Shown piece by piece: positions 37,882-48,721 of a stretch of DNA of 64,000 bases. The notes beneath the pieces were generated by a model. The model was not told the origin of the DNA, made no database searches, and worked only from the letters and a program-made list of their open reading frames with translations. The DNA comes from Nitrospira sp. Its GTDB lineage: Bacteria; Nitrospirota; Nitrospiria; Nitrospirales; Nitrospiraceae. Location of the stretch: positions 1 to 64,000 of the forward strand of contig JALDRG010000013.1 of the NCBI GenBank assembly GCA_031315995.1, read 5' to 3'. Within the stretch, counting starts at the first letter, position 1; every line of letters begins with the position of its first letter. The position numbers and the translations under genes are program-made.

Positions 37882-39213
37882 TTAGTCCCCCTTCTTCGAA
37901 ACGGGTTTGACGAACAGGCGTAAGCCGTCCATGCGAATGACTTCAACTGCGTCGCCGGGTTGAAGCGGCACGTCGCTGGCGGCCTGCCACAGCTCACCAT
38001 GCACGGCGACTTGTCCCTGAGGCGTCAGCGCCGTGGTGACGATCCCCACCGACCCGATCATTTCCTCTCGTCCGGTGGCTGCAGGACGCCGCATGGCCCT
38101 GACGCCCATCCCGACCAGAAAAAAGGAAAAGGCGGCGGCCAACCCGACGACCGGAATGATGACGCCCCAGGAAATTTGAAAGAATTCGGCGTCGGTCTTG
38201 ATCAACATGACCGATCCGAGGAGCATGGAGATAATGCCGCCGATGGCCAGTACGCCGAAGCTCGTCACCGTGGCTTCCAGGATGAGAAAAACAATGCCGA
38301 GGAGGAACAGCAAGAGGCCCGCATAATTCACCGGCAGGGACTGCAAGGAATAAAATGCCAGCACAAGGCTGATGGCGCCGACGACGCCGGGGAGAATCGC
38401 ACCGGGGTTATATAACTCGGCAATGATTCCGATGGTGCCGAGGGTCATGAGCACATAGGCGATATTGGGATCGCTGAGCGCCTTGAGCAGTTCCAAACGA
38501 AGTCCCATCGGGAATTCTCTCACTGCCGCGCCGGCGGTGTGCAGCCGGGTCGGACCGGACTGAAGCGGAACGGCACGACCGTCCAACTGTTTCAGCAATG
38601 CCGGCAGGTTGTCAGCCACCAGGTCGATGATCTTCAGATTCAGGGCTTCCCGTTCCGTCACGGACAGGCTCTTGCGCACGGCATCTTCCGCCCATGCGAC
38701 GTTCCGTCCCCGTTGGAAGGCGATCGATTTCAGGTAAGCCACGGAATCGTTTTCAACCTTCTCTTTCATCGTCTTGTCCATCTCTCCGCCACCAAGAGTC
38801 ACGGGATGGGCCGCGCCGATGTTTGTACCGGGAGCCATGGCCGCCACATGGGCAGCCATCGTGATGAACACGCCGGCTGAGGCGGCGCGTCCGCTTGACG
38901 GCGAGACGTAGACGATTACGGGAATCGCGGCGCCGGTGATGTCCTTAACGATGAGCCGCATCGAAGGGTCCAGTCCGCCCGGAGTATTGAGGCGGATGAT
39001 CAGGGCTTCCGCCCCGCTGTCTTGCGCCGAGATCAGCGCGTCGTGCAGGTATTCGGCGGAGACAGGCGTGATGACTCCGTCATAAGTGGCGACCAGCACG
39101 AAGGAGTCGGCAAGCGCCGCGCGTGGCTCAGCAAGTAGAGGTGCGACGAGCACCATCGTGGCGATGATGAGGAGCGGGAGCGGCAGCAGGGGGCGCGGTC
39201 CGAGAGCATTCAT
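37882..39213 (-). CDS. NfeD-family membrane-bound ClpP-class serine protease
   Basis: About 443 residues: signal peptide or first helix ([17 protein letters not shown]), a ClpP-class domain with the catalytic Ser in [11 protein letters not shown] and the Lys in a [18 protein letters not shown] segment, four to five transmembrane helices and a C-terminal OB-like NfeD domain ([26 protein letters not shown]). ATG at 39213 has GGAGGG upstream and is preferred over the first in-frame ATG fifteen codons earlier. First gene of the NfeD-slipin pair. Confidence 0.92.
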   Translation of the reverse strand: MNALGPRPLLPLPLLIIATMVLVAPLLAEPRAALADSFVLVATYDGVITPVSAEYLHDALISAQDSGAEALIIRLNTPGGLDPSMRLIVKDITGAAIPVIVYVSPSSGRAASAGVFITMAAHVAAMAPGTNIGAAHPVTLGGGEMDKTMKEKVENDSVAYLKSIAFQRGRNVAWAEDAVRKSLSVTEREALNLKIIDLVADNLPALLKQLDGRAVPLQSGPTRLHTAGAAVREFPMGLRLELLKALSDPNIAYVLMTLGTIGIIAELYNPGAILPGVVGAISLVLAFYSLQSLPVNYAGLLLFLLGIVFLILEATVTSFGVLAIGGIISMLLGSVMLIKTDAEFFQISWGVIIPVVGLAAAFSFFLVGMGVRAMRRPAATGREEMIGSVGIVTTALTPQGQVAVHGELWQAASDVPLQPGDAVEVIRMDGLRLFVKPVSKKGD

Positions 39214-39875
39214 CCAGAGGTCCCTCCCACCAGACGTGAGCGCCGGTAGATCGACCACAGAGGGAAAGCATACGAGTCGTGTCCTGCTCAGTCAAGGAAG
39301 GGAGGAGCCGAGGAACGGAAACAGGGGAGGCGAACGAGCATATGTGAGCGAGCAGCCCGTTGGAGCCCAAGGGCTTTCTCTCCGATCACGCTCAGCAGGA
39401 CCAGGTGCAGAGTAGGCAATTGGTCTGTTCCATCTTGAATGGAGCTGTTGGCAATTTATACGTATGAGCGAATGATTATTCATACCCGGCTCGATCAAGT
39501 TTGCATGGACGCAGGCTTGACCGTCTCTCTCGCATGGTCGAGTTCTCTGCACTGTGTTATAAGAGCGTGCGAAACGGACGAGTGCCGTGGACCTGTATCT
39601 GATTCCACTGATGACTGTATCGAATCACATACAGGAAGGTGGCGATCGAGATTGGCCATGTGTGCCGAGATCACTCTGTCTAGAGGCGAAGAGCCTTCGA
39701 AACCTTCGTGTTGATCGGCCTTGGTCGGCAATGTCTTATTGTGACACAGGTGTGTGGGCATATATCGCATCCTATGGTACGAATGGTGCACACCATTGCT
39801 GAAAGGTAGTTGAATCCTGCCGTGAGTGCCTGAGCCCAACGGAGTGACGCTTCTCACAACATAGGGGTGAGCCGG
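39214..39875. other. long intergenic region upstream of eCIS regulator
   Basis: About 660 bases without a believable gene, between the divergent NfeD gene and the eCIS regulator. It contains a nested inverted repeat GTATGA-N12-TCATAC with an inner GAAT/ATTC stem (39462-39485) and a palindrome TGGTG-CA-CACCA (39784-39795) about 80 bases before the regulator. The bases look less GC-rich in the right half than the flanks. No RNA gene recognised. Confidence 0.5.
39784..39795. promoter_or_regulatory. palindrome upstream of the eCIS regulator
   Basis: TGGTG-CA-CACCA, a perfect dyad with five-base arms. A related half-site-like GTGACACAGGTGTGTG lies 40 bases upstream (39741-39756). Possible binding site for the control of the regulator gene; no protein can be assigned. 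Confidence 0.3.
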
Positions 39876-41330
39876 ATGAAAACGTTCATCAGCATCCTCT
39901 TGGTGACCCCGGACGATGAGTATCGGTCATGGTTCGATGAGTCTCACATCGTACGCACCGTGGAGTCTGTGTTCCTCGGTGAGAAGGTCGAACTCCACCG
40001 TCTGTCGGATCCCTCTCAGCTGATCACCCGTCCTCCTCAGTTGTTGCTGCTCCATCAGGACGCGACCAATCGATCATTCGGCCAAAGACTTGCCGACGTG
40101 AGCCGCCGGTGGCCGGATGTGCCGATTGTGGGATTACTCGCCGCGCAACAGGGCTGTGTGGAGGAGCTGGCGAACGGGGTTCCGGGAGAGCTGAGCGACT
40201 TTCTGTTGTACCCGCTGGATGCCCGCGAATTGGCGCTACGGATCAAGCGCCTGCTCGCGAGCGGGGATCGTCGGACGGCGCGGGATGCTGGTCGTCCTCA
40301 ACGCGTGCGGATCGATTCGCTGGTGGGCGAGAGCTCGATTTTTCAGGCGCAGGTTGCGAAGATTCCCCTCTTCGCCGATGTCGACGCCACCGTGCTGCTG
40401 CAGGGTGAAACGGGAACCGGCAAGGAGGTGTTCGCCCGGGCCATTCACTATTCCAGCGCACGGAAAGACCATGCCTTCATTCCGATCAACTGCGCGGCTC
40501 TTCCGGACCAGTTGTTTGAGAACGAACTGTTCGGGCATTCAAAAGGGGCCTATACGAGCGCGGCGAGCGAGCAGGGAGGGTTGGTTCTTGAAGCCGAGGG
40601 AGGAACCTTGTTTCTCGATGAAGTCGATGCGTTGAACCCCTATGCGCAAGCCAAACTACTGCGCTTCGTCCAATATCGTGAATATCGGCCCTTGGGCTGT
40701 TCGCGCACGAAGATGGCGAATGTACGCATCATTGCGGCCTGCAATCACGATCTGCGACAGGCCGTGGCGGGCCGGCAGTTCCGCGAGGATCTGTTTCATC
40801 GACTCAACGTATTGTCCCTGGTGGTGCCACCCTTGCGAGACCGCGTTGAAGACATTCCCTTGCTGGCCGGACGATTTCTCCAGCGCTTTCGGCGACCGGA
40901 TGGGCACGGTCCTCGACTGCTCTCGGAGGAGGCGGTTCAGAAACTGCTCACGCATGCCTGGCCGGGTAATGTGCGGGAGTTGGAGAGTACGCTCCAACGG
41001 GCCGTCGTCATGTGCGGGTCCACGACCATCCAAGCACAGGATATCGAGTGTTCAGGAGAGACGCTTCAGAACCAGCGTCTGGAGGGCTCGCTACGTGCGG
41101 CCAAAACCTCCGCGACTATGGATGTCGAGCGGGCCTATCTCGTGAAGACGTTGGTCACCTTCCGGGGAAACGTCACACATGCGGCCAAGGCGGCAGGGAA
41201 GGAGCGGCGCAGTTTCCAACGACTGCTTCGAAAATATGGAATCGATCGAGAGGTCTTCCAGAGCGCTCCGGACGGTCTCGCCCAGGACTGTCCTCACCCG
41301 TTCCGCACGCCGTTCGATGGACTCGCCTAG
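39876..41330 (+). CDS. sigma54 enhancer-binding protein, probable eCIS activator
   Basis: About 484 residues. A receiver-like N-terminus (residues 1-130) lacks the phosphoacceptor Asp: the expected strand end reads LLLLHQDATN. The AAA+ domain has Walker A GETGTGKE (near 176), a sigma54-contact loop written GAYTSA (consensus GAFTGA) and Walker B GGTLFLDEVD. The C-terminus has a Fis-like helix-turn-helix (GNVTHAAKAAGKERRSFQRLLRKYGI). ATG at 39876 is preferred; GTG at 39867 is an alternative. It lies directly upstream of a -24/-12 promoter, so it most likely switches on the injection-system operon. The signal is unknown, since phosphorylation at the usual site seems impossible. Confidence 0.88.
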   Translation: MKTFISILLVTPDDEYRSWFDESHIVRTVESVFLGEKVELHRLSDPSQLITRPPQLLLLHQDATNRSFGQRLADVSRRWPDVPIVGLLAAQQGCVEELANGVPGELSDFLLYPLDARELALRIKRLLASGDRRTARDAGRPQRVRIDSLVGESSIFQAQVAKIPLFADVDATVLLQGETGTGKEVFARAIHYSSARKDHAFIPINCAALPDQLFENELFGHSKGAYTSAASEQGGLVLEAEGGTLFLDEVDALNPYAQAKLLRFVQYREYRPLGCSRTKMANVRIIAACNHDLRQAVAGRQFREDLFHRLNVLSLVVPPLRDRVEDIPLLAGRFLQRFRRPDGHGPRLLSEEAVQKLLTHAWPGNVRELESTLQRAVVMCGSTTIQAQDIECSGETLQNQRLEGSLRAAKTSATMDVERAYLVKTLVTFRGNVTHAAKAAGKERRSFQRLLRKYGIDREVFQSAPDGLAQDCPHPFRTPFDGLA

Positions 41331-41332
41331 GT

Positions 41333-41354
41333 TCCCCACCACTGCGGGGTTTTT
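41333..41354 (+). terminator. intrinsic terminator after the sigma54 activator
   Basis: CCCCAC-CACT-GCGGGG stem with one A/C mismatch, followed directly by TTTTT. It starts three bases after the regulator's stop codon, separating that transcript from the downstream operon. Confidence 0.6.
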
Positions 41355-41414
41355 GCCGCGCTCCCCATCGCGCTGATTTTCCAAGTGGTTTCAAGGCAGG
41401 TGTCGCCAAGCAGC

Positions 41415-41432
41415 TGCGGCAGGAATGCCGCA
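41415..41432. promoter_or_regulatory. candidate activator site (UAS) for the eCIS promoter
   Basis: TGCGGC-N6-GCCGCA, a perfect six-base dyad about 60 bases upstream of the -24 element. Position and symmetry fit an enhancer-binding-protein dimer site. Confidence 0.45.
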
Positions 41433-41468
41433 TCGTCCGATTTGTCCTGTTCGATTTCCTTTAAAACA

Positions 41469-41489
41469 TAGGAAACGGAATGTTCCCTA
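41469..41489. promoter_or_regulatory. inverted repeat abutting the -24 element
   Basis: TAGGAAAC-GGAAT-GTTCCCTA; seven of eight arm positions pair. It ends two bases before the -24 box, so a protein bound here could block the polymerase or be a second activator or IHF-like site. Confidence 0.4.
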
Positions 41490-41490
41490 A

Positions 41491-41506
41491 TGGCATTGCT
41501 CTTGCT
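41491..41506 (+). promoter_or_regulatory. sigma54 (-24/-12) promoter of the eCIS operon
   Basis: TGGCAT-TGCTC-TTGCT matches the consensus TGGCAC-N5-TTGCW with the GG and GC doublets at the required distance. Transcription should begin near 41518, about 40 bases before the first gene. The adjacent sigma54 activator gene makes this a well-supported call. Confidence 0.82.
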
Positions 41507-41556
41507 CAATACGGCGCGAGTGCCGTAGCGGAGAGGGACTCCGGGGATCAGGCCGG

Positions 41557-41835
41557 ATGGAACCACACGATGCGGAGTTCAAGCGCAGCATTCTCGACTA
41601 CCTGGTTCATCACCCTGGTGCGAAGGATACCCAGGAGGGCGTGTTGAACTGGTGGATTGCCGAGCCACGCCTCGATGAGGGCTCCGAGCGTGTCGCGCTC
41701 GGAGCATTGGAAGAGCTGGTCGCGCGAGGCTGGGTGGTGAAACGAGAGACGTCGAGTCTGCCGATCTATAGCCTGAACCAGGCGCATCTGGACGAGATCC
41801 GGACATTTCTGACACAGGACGGAACCGAGACGTGA
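41557..41835 (+). CDS. small winged-helix-like protein, first gene of the eCIS operon
   Basis: A 92-residue protein, helix-rich at first (AEFKRSILDYLVHHPGAKDTQEGVLNWWI) then helix-strand (LGALEELVARGWVVKRETSSLPIYSLN), the layout of a winged helix. It is not a structural part I can map to Afp/PVC; similar small proteins often open this class of eCIS operon. It lies 20-25 bases before the sheath gene. DNA binding is inferred from the fold only. Confidence 0.65.
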   Translation: MEPHDAEFKRSILDYLVHHPGAKDTQEGVLNWWIAEPRLDEGSERVALGALEELVARGWVVKRETSSLPIYSLNQAHLDEIRTFLTQDGTET

Positions 41836-41860
41836 ACGTTCTAAGCCGAGGAGGATGAGC

Positions 41861-43465
<1,605 letters not shown>

Positions 43466-43479
43466 TTGGAGGAGACATC

Positions 43480-44001
43480 ATGGCGCAGTTCACCGTGAAC
43501 ACGAATCGATTCGATCCGTACAAGAATTTCAAGTTCCGCGTCAAATGGGACGGCCGTTATGTTGCGGGCATCAGCAAAGTGGGCGCATTGAAACGCTCGA
43601 CCGAAATCGTAGAGCACCGCGAAGGCGGCGATCCCAGCACCAGTCGGAAATCGCCGGGCCGTACCAAGTATGAGGCGATCACACTGGAGCGGGGGGTCAC
43701 CCACGATCAGGAATTCGAACGTTGGGTCAACAAGGTGTGGAATTTCGGCTCCGGGCTCGGTTCTGAAGTCTCGCTGAAGGATTTCCGTAAGGACATCATC
43801 ATTGAAATGTTTAATGAAGCCGGACAGGTAGCGATCGCCTATAAGGTTTTTCGTTGTTGGGTGTCTGAGTATCAGTCGTTATCCGACCTTGATGCGAACG
43901 CGAACGCCATCGCGATCCAGACGATCAAGCTTGAAAACGAAGGATGGGAGCGCGACTACGAAGTCGTCGAACCCGCCGAGCCGAGCTTCACGGAGCCGTA
44001 A
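43480..44001 (+). CDS. eCIS inner-tube protein (Afp1/5-like, gp19)
   Basis: A 173-residue tube protein. NRFDPYKNFKFRVKWDGRYVAGISKVGALKRSTEIVEHREGGDP is typical of T4 gp19-like tube subunits, with the C-terminal NANAIAIQTIKLENEGWERD strand. GGAGGAGACATC precedes the ATG. It stacks as hexamers inside the sheath and carries the cargo lumen. It begins about 15 bases after the sheath stop. Confidence 0.95.
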   Translation: MAQFTVNTNRFDPYKNFKFRVKWDGRYVAGISKVGALKRSTEIVEHREGGDPSTSRKSPGRTKYEAITLERGVTHDQEFERWVNKVWNFGSGLGSEVSLKDFRKDIIIEMFNEAGQVAIAYKVFRCWVSEYQSLSDLDANANAIAIQTIKLENEGWERDYEVVEPAEPSFTEP

Positions 44002-44003
44002 CT

Positions 44004-44747
44004 ATGATGCAGGGACGGCCTTTGGGTTTGTCTGCGGAGACCTTGATCGAGATCTGGGAGCAGGGCGCCGGATGGCACCCCATCGACCAGGCCCTGCTGG
44101 TGTTGCGGTATGCCTGTGTCGATCTCCCGGGCGAGGACCTGAGTGAATGGTCGATCGGACGGCGCGATCGACGACTGCTGGAGATTCGCCGACAGACCTT
44201 CGGCGATCGTATCGAAGGGTATGTGGAATGTCCCGCCTGCCGGCACGGCCTCGAATGTGAGTTGTCCTGTGACGCACTGCTGGCGCAGGACCCATCGCTG
44301 GCGCGTGCCACGGGATCGGTCGAATATGAGGGTCGCGGATGGGAGGTACGGGTGCCGAATAGTCGCGATCTGTCGGCCGTGGCGGAGGCAGGGGATGTCG
44401 CTGCCGCCAGAGATACGTTGTTCGACCGCTGTGTGAGGTGCCGGGCCGAACCCGCGCCGGTGCTGGGCCGATGGCCGGAGTCATTACGATCGCGACTCGA
44501 CGCCGAACTTGTGGCGCTTGATCCGCTCTCGGAGATTCTGATCGAGCTCACCTGTCAGACCTGCAGCCATGTTTGGCAGACGCTGTTCGACATCGTGACG
44601 TATTTGTGGAGCGAAATTCGCGCGCGCAGCCGCCGTCTCCTCCAAGAAATCGACCTCTTGGCCAGGACCTATGGATGGACCGAGCAAGAGGTTTTACGAA
44701 TGAGCGAGAGGCGCCGTGGTCTGTACGTGCAGATGGCACTGTCATGA
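44004..44747 (+). CDS. Cys-rich baseplate-type protein of the eCIS
   Basis: About 247 residues. Three CxxC pairs (CPAC near residue 73, CVRC near 135, CQTC near 186) suggest a structural zinc site. The middle LLEIRRQTFGDRIEGYVECPAC fits my memory of T4 gp26-like baseplate proteins (PF12322), often coded next to the tube in this eCIS class; I am not certain. Two tandem ATGs (44004, 44007) start two bases after the tube stop. Confidence 0.7.
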   Translation: MMQGRPLGLSAETLIEIWEQGAGWHPIDQALLVLRYACVDLPGEDLSEWSIGRRDRRLLEIRRQTFGDRIEGYVECPACRHGLECELSCDALLAQDPSLARATGSVEYEGRGWEVRVPNSRDLSAVAEAGDVAAARDTLFDRCVRCRAEPAPVLGRWPESLRSRLDAELVALDPLSEILIELTCQTCSHVWQTLFDIVTYLWSEIRARSRRLLQEIDLLARTYGWTEQEVLRMSERRRGLYVQMALS

Positions 44748-45502
44748 GCGATTTCTTTACCAGACTGGTGCAACGGCAGCAGGGCAGGCTCCCCACGGTT
44801 CAGCCGAGGATTCCGACCGTCTTTGCATCCGTGGTGAGTCAGGAGGGCGCTTCGATGCCGGAGGCAATCGCGTCCGAGCCGCCGATGCCGAGGGAACGAA
44901 CCACGACAGTGACGGCGGAACACCCGTCCACGCGGCTCCGAACGACGGACCCCGCACAGCCAGTTTTTGCCGCCCCCTTGCTTCCCATGCGGGGTCGTAT
45001 GCCTGGAGGCCTGTCATCGGCGGAGCTGCCCGTGTCTGAAGAATCCGATGCGTCACGTCCTCTCGAAAGCCCGGTGCCCGTGCTGCATCGCGCGTCGAAC
45101 GATCGGCCCGGTCGTGAACCGACCTATTCGATGCCATCAAATTCGATTGGGAACAATGCCCCGCCCGCCGTTGAGGCTCGACCGGGCAACCACGTGGCGC
45201 CCGAGAGTCCGCCTCGAGAGACGGACGTGGAATTGCCGCCGCGGCTGATGACAAGGGTGGTCGAGTCCCACCAGGTGCAAAGCAGTGCGCCGACGTCGAT
45301 GCTCTCGACGGAGTCCACCCGTACACGGTCCGATAGCCTCGCGCAGGAAGTCTCCGAGCCTCCGATATACGTGACCATCGGACGGATCGAAGTCACCGCC
45401 CTTACCGCACCGTCGCTACCCAAGCGCAAGGCCGCCGCTCGTCCACCGTCGATGTCATTGCAAGATTATTTGACGCGCCGTCAAGGAGGGAAACGTGAGT
45501 AG
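44744..45502 (+). CDS. Pro/Ser-rich eCIS-associated protein, unknown
   Basis: A 252-residue protein. A short helical N-terminus (MSDFFTRLVQRQQGRLP) is followed by about 180 residues rich in Pro, Ser, Thr and Glu that look disordered, then a conserved-looking end PPIYVTIGRIEVTAL and SLQDYLTRRQGG. The two ordered ends joined by a linker suggest a tether between two particle parts. ATG overlaps the previous stop (ATGA). Same position in related clusters, function not known. Confidence 0.7.
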   Translation: MSDFFTRLVQRQQGRLPTVQPRIPTVFASVVSQEGASMPEAIASEPPMPRERTTTVTAEHPSTRLRTTDPAQPVFAAPLLPMRGRMPGGLSSAELPVSEESDASRPLESPVPVLHRASNDRPGREPTYSMPSNSIGNNAPPAVEARPGNHVAPESPPRETDVELPPRLMTRVVESHQVQSSAPTSMLSTESTRTRSDSLAQEVSEPPIYVTIGRIEVTALTAPSLPKRKAAARPPSMSLQDYLTRRQGGKRE

Positions 45503-46793
45503 CGCGCTGGCCATCGCCGGTGTCACGGCCGTGCTTCGCGATCTATTGAACGATGGCCTGATCAATCACAACGTCAGCGGCGTGCTCGGCAGCACGGTGA
45601 CGGTGAGCGCCCTGCCGCCGGATCGCGTGGTCTCGGCGAATGGGACCGAAAATACCCAGCTCAATTTGTTTCTCCATCAAGTGACACCCAACCTTGGATG
45701 GCGCAACGAATCGTTACCCTCGCGGGACAGTTCCGGCAGAACCCGTTTGAGCAATCCGCCGTTGGCGCTGGACCTACATTATTTGTTGAGTGCCTATGGC
45801 GCCGAGGATTTGCATGCCGAAATTCTGCTGGGCTATGCCATGCAACTGTTTCACGAGACGCCGGTGCTCAACCGTAGAGCCATCGCCACGGCACTGAATC
45901 CTTCGCCGGTGTCAGGCACGACGTTGCCGCCGGCACTGCGCGCACTGGCGTCCTGTGGACTCGCCGATCAGTTGGAGCAGATCAAGGTGACCCCCGAGTA
46001 CATGAATACCGAAGAGATGTCGAAACTCTGGACTGCCGTGCAGGCTCACTACCGTCCTACCGCGGCCTACCTCGCGACCGTCGTGTTGATCGAGTCGACC
46101 TTGCCGACGCAGGCCAGTTTGCCGGTGTTGAGCCGCGGCCCGGTGGATCCCGTGACGAAGCGCGATCGCGGTGTGGTCGCACAGGCCAATCTGCTGCCGC
46201 CGTTTCCCATCATTCAGACTGTGCTCCCTACGAATAAGCAACCCTCCGCCGCCGTCGGCGCCACCGTCGACATCATCGGTCATCATCTCGACGGCGCGAA
46301 TGCGACTGTGCTGCTTTCGAACAGCCGGTTGGGCATCGAGCACAGTGTGCCAGCGGGGATCGGAGGGACCGACACCACCATGTCCTTCACGGTGCCTGAC
46401 GTCCCTGTGGGACTGTATCAACTGGCCGTGAGTGTCATCCGCCCGAGCGAAACCCAGCCCCGCACCAGCAATCAGCTGGCGTTGGTGATCGGGCCAGAGA
46501 TTACTACGGCCTTGCCGATCACCGTGATACGGGACGGCGCCGGGGCGGCGACGATCCCCCTGACCGTACAGCCGCAAATCCAGCCAGGACAGTCGGTGTC
46601 GTTATTGCTCGGTACCAGGGAGGTACGAGCTGAACCGATCACGGTCGCCACGGCGAGCCTGAGTTTTCTGGTCGCCGACGCGCCGACAGGCGACGTGCTC
46701 GTCCGTCTGCGCGTCGACGGTATCGAGAGTCCGATCATCGATCGATTGGCTGTGCCGCCGTCATTTTTCAACTATCGGGTGACGATCACATGA
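45495..46793 (+). CDS. DUF4255/Pvc16-type tail cap protein
   Basis: A 432-residue protein. The N-terminal ~185 residues match Pvc16_N/DUF4255: AIAGVTAVLRDLLNDGL, NLFLHQVTPNLGWRNESLP and PLALDLHYLLSAYGAEDLHAE. The C-terminal part has Ig-like (IPT/TIG-like) strands. Pvc16/Afp16 caps the distal end of the tube and sheath. GTG start overlaps the previous stop by eight bases. Confidence 0.9.
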   Translation: MSSALAIAGVTAVLRDLLNDGLINHNVSGVLGSTVTVSALPPDRVVSANGTENTQLNLFLHQVTPNLGWRNESLPSRDSSGRTRLSNPPLALDLHYLLSAYGAEDLHAEILLGYAMQLFHETPVLNRRAIATALNPSPVSGTTLPPALRALASCGLADQLEQIKVTPEYMNTEEMSKLWTAVQAHYRPTAAYLATVVLIESTLPTQASLPVLSRGPVDPVTKRDRGVVAQANLLPPFPIIQTVLPTNKQPSAAVGATVDIIGHHLDGANATVLLSNSRLGIEHSVPAGIGGTDTTMSFTVPDVPVGLYQLAVSVIRPSETQPRTSNQLALVIGPEITTALPITVIRDGAGAATIPLTVQPQIQPGQSVSLLLGTREVRAEPITVATASLSFLVADAPTGDVLVRLRVDGIESPIIDRLAVPPSFFNYRVTIT

Positions 46794-48721
46794 GGGCTGC
46801 CGCGACCTCCGCACAGTGGTCTGACGCGAACCAGTCGTATCTCGTGGCTGAGTTTGCGCGCCTCAAGCTCCGACTGGGAGCGGAGTTGGACGAGCAGGAT
46901 GTCGGAGAGCGCCTGCAGGCCACACGCGCCTTGTTGCCGGCTCCGGCAGCCATCGATACGGTGGCTGAGCTGTTCGGCTTGAGCGCGTTCGAGCGGGATC
47001 TGCTCTTGCTCGTTGCCGGTCTCGAGATGGATGCCGAGCTTGGGCGTTTGTGCGCCGCCGCTCTTGGGCAGACGCAACGGCCTCAGGCCACGTTCGGCGT
47101 TGCCCTGGCGGCATTGGAACATGCGCATTGGAGCGCGCTGGCATCGGTGGCCCCGTTGCGACGTTGGCGCCTGCTGGAAGTGGATGACAGCGCGGGTTTG
47201 GTCGCCGGAAGACTGCGTCTCGATGAGCGGGTGTTGCACTATTTGGCGGGTGTTAATTATCTCGATCCACGGTTGCAGCCGTTGCTCACTTCAGTCGCTC
47301 CTCCGACGGCCATGGCAGGGGCACATCGCCGGATTTGCGAGTCTGTGCTTGAACGGCTCCACGACCATGCGTCTGCCTATCCAGTGGTGTTGTTGTCCGG
47401 CGATGACGTGGATGGTCAGCATGACATTGCGGCCGCCCTGGCGGCGCAGTTGCATGTGCAACTGTATGCCGTGCAGGCCGAAGATTTGCCCTGCACCCCC
47501 GCCGAGTCCGATGCCTTTGCTCTCCTGTGGCAGCGCGAAGCGGCATTGCTTGGCGCGACTCTCCTCGTGCATTGCCGCGATACGGCGCCGCACAAGGTGG
47601 CGCTCCGTCTCGCCGAGCGTAGCAGCAGTCCTCTGTTTATCGTCGGACCCGAGCTGCCCTCATTCAAACGCCTCACGATTCCCGTTTCAGTCAACAAGCC
47701 AAACAGCGCGGAGCAAAAACAACTTTGGCAACAGGTGCTTGGTTCAGCCGCGACAGGCTTGAACGGCGCGCTTGATGGCGTGGCGTCGCAGTTCAGCCTC
47801 AGCGCGCAAGCTATCTTTGCGACCGGCACAAGGCTACAAGACGCGCCGGCGGACGAGAGCCGGATGGATGAAGCGCTGTGGAACGCCTGCCGTCACGTCG
47901 GCCGTTCCCGGTTGGATGATCTGGCGCAACGCCTCGAGCCTGTAGCCGGCTGGAACGATCTGGTGGTGTCTGACGCGCAACGTCAGACCTTGCGCCAGAT
48001 TGCCGCCCATGCGAAACACCGGTTGACGGTTTATCAGCAGTGGGGTTTTGCAGAGAAAGGTAGCCGTGGACTCGGCATCAGCGCGCTTTTTGCGGGAGAA
48101 AGCGGAACCGGGAAAACCATGGCCGCGGAAGTACTGGCCAATGAGCTGCATCTGGATGTGTACCGGATCGATCTCTCGGCGGTTGTCAGCAAGTATATCG
48201 GTGAAACGGAACGAAACCTGCGCCGCGTGTTCGACGCGGCTGAAACCAGCGGCGCGATGCTGCTGTTCGACGAAGCCGATGCTCTGTTCGGGAAACGCAG
48301 CGAGGTGCGCGACAGCCACGACCGCTACGCCAATATCGAGGTCAGTTACCTGCTGCAGCGCATGGAAGCCTATCGGGGCTTGGCGATTTTGACGACCAAC
48401 ATGAAATCGGCTCTCGATGTCGCGTTTTCTCGCCGATTGAGTTTTGTCGTGCAGTTCCAGTTTCCCGATCAACAACAGCGGGAACTGATTTGGCGGAACA
48501 TGTTTCCCGCCGCCACGCCGGTGGAGCCGCTCGATTATGCCAAACTCGCCAGACTCAACATGTCCGGCGGGAACATCCGCAACATCGCGCTCAACGCCGC
48601 CTTCCTGGCGGCCGACGAAGGCACGGCCGTGGGAATGAGGCATCTCGTGCACGCCGCGCATACCGAAGCGGCGAAACGCGACCGGCCGTTGTCGGACGCC
48701 GAAACGCGAGGGTGGTTATGA
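46790..48721 (+). CDS. AAA+ ATPase of the eCIS (Afp15/Pvc15-like)
   Basis: A 643-residue ATPase. The first ~400 residues are a degenerate AAA domain; the second domain has Walker A AGESGTGKT (near 437), sensor region SKYIGETERNLRRVF, Walker B MLLFDEADALFGKR and arginine-finger region SRRLSFVVQF. Afp15-type ATPases are needed for assembly, and likely cargo loading. ATGA overlap with the cap gene. It precedes the four cargo genes, which fits a loading role but does not show it. Confidence 0.93.
   Translation: MRAAATSAQWSDANQSYLVAEFARLKLRLGAELDEQDVGERLQATRALLPAPAAIDTVAELFGLSAFERDLLLLVAGLEMDAELGRLCAAALGQTQRPQATFGVALAALEHAHWSALASVAPLRRWRLLEVDDSAGLVAGRLRLDERVLHYLAGVNYLDPRLQPLLTSVAPPTAMAGAHRRICESVLERLHDHASAYPVVLLSGDDVDGQHDIAAALAAQLHVQLYAVQAEDLPCTPAESDAFALLWQREAALLGATLLVHCRDTAPHKVALRLAERSSSPLFIVGPELPSFKRLTIPVSVNKPNSAEQKQLWQQVLGSAATGLNGALDGVASQFSLSAQAIFATGTRLQDAPADESRMDEALWNACRHVGRSRLDDLAQRLEPVAGWNDLVVSDAQRQTLRQIAAHAKHRLTVYQQWGFAEKGSRGLGISALFAGESGTGKTMAAEVLANELHLDVYRIDLSAVVSKYIGETERNLRRVFDAAETSGAMLLFDEADALFGKRSEVRDSHDRYANIEVSYLLQRMEAYRGLAILTTNMKSALDVAFSRRLSFVVQFQFPDQQQRELIWRNMFPAATPVEPLDYAKLARLNMSGGNIRNIALNAAFLAADEGTAVGMRHLVHAAHTEAAKRDRPLSDAETRGWL

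Noticed and set aside
39784..39800. -24/-12-like sequence TGGTGC...TTGCT before the eCIS regulator
   Set aside because: The GG to GC distance is one base too long, and the -24 box is off consensus; kept only as a palindrome.
39439..39857. Open frames in the long region before the eCIS regulator
   Set aside because: Translations are not protein-like and overlap one another on both strands.
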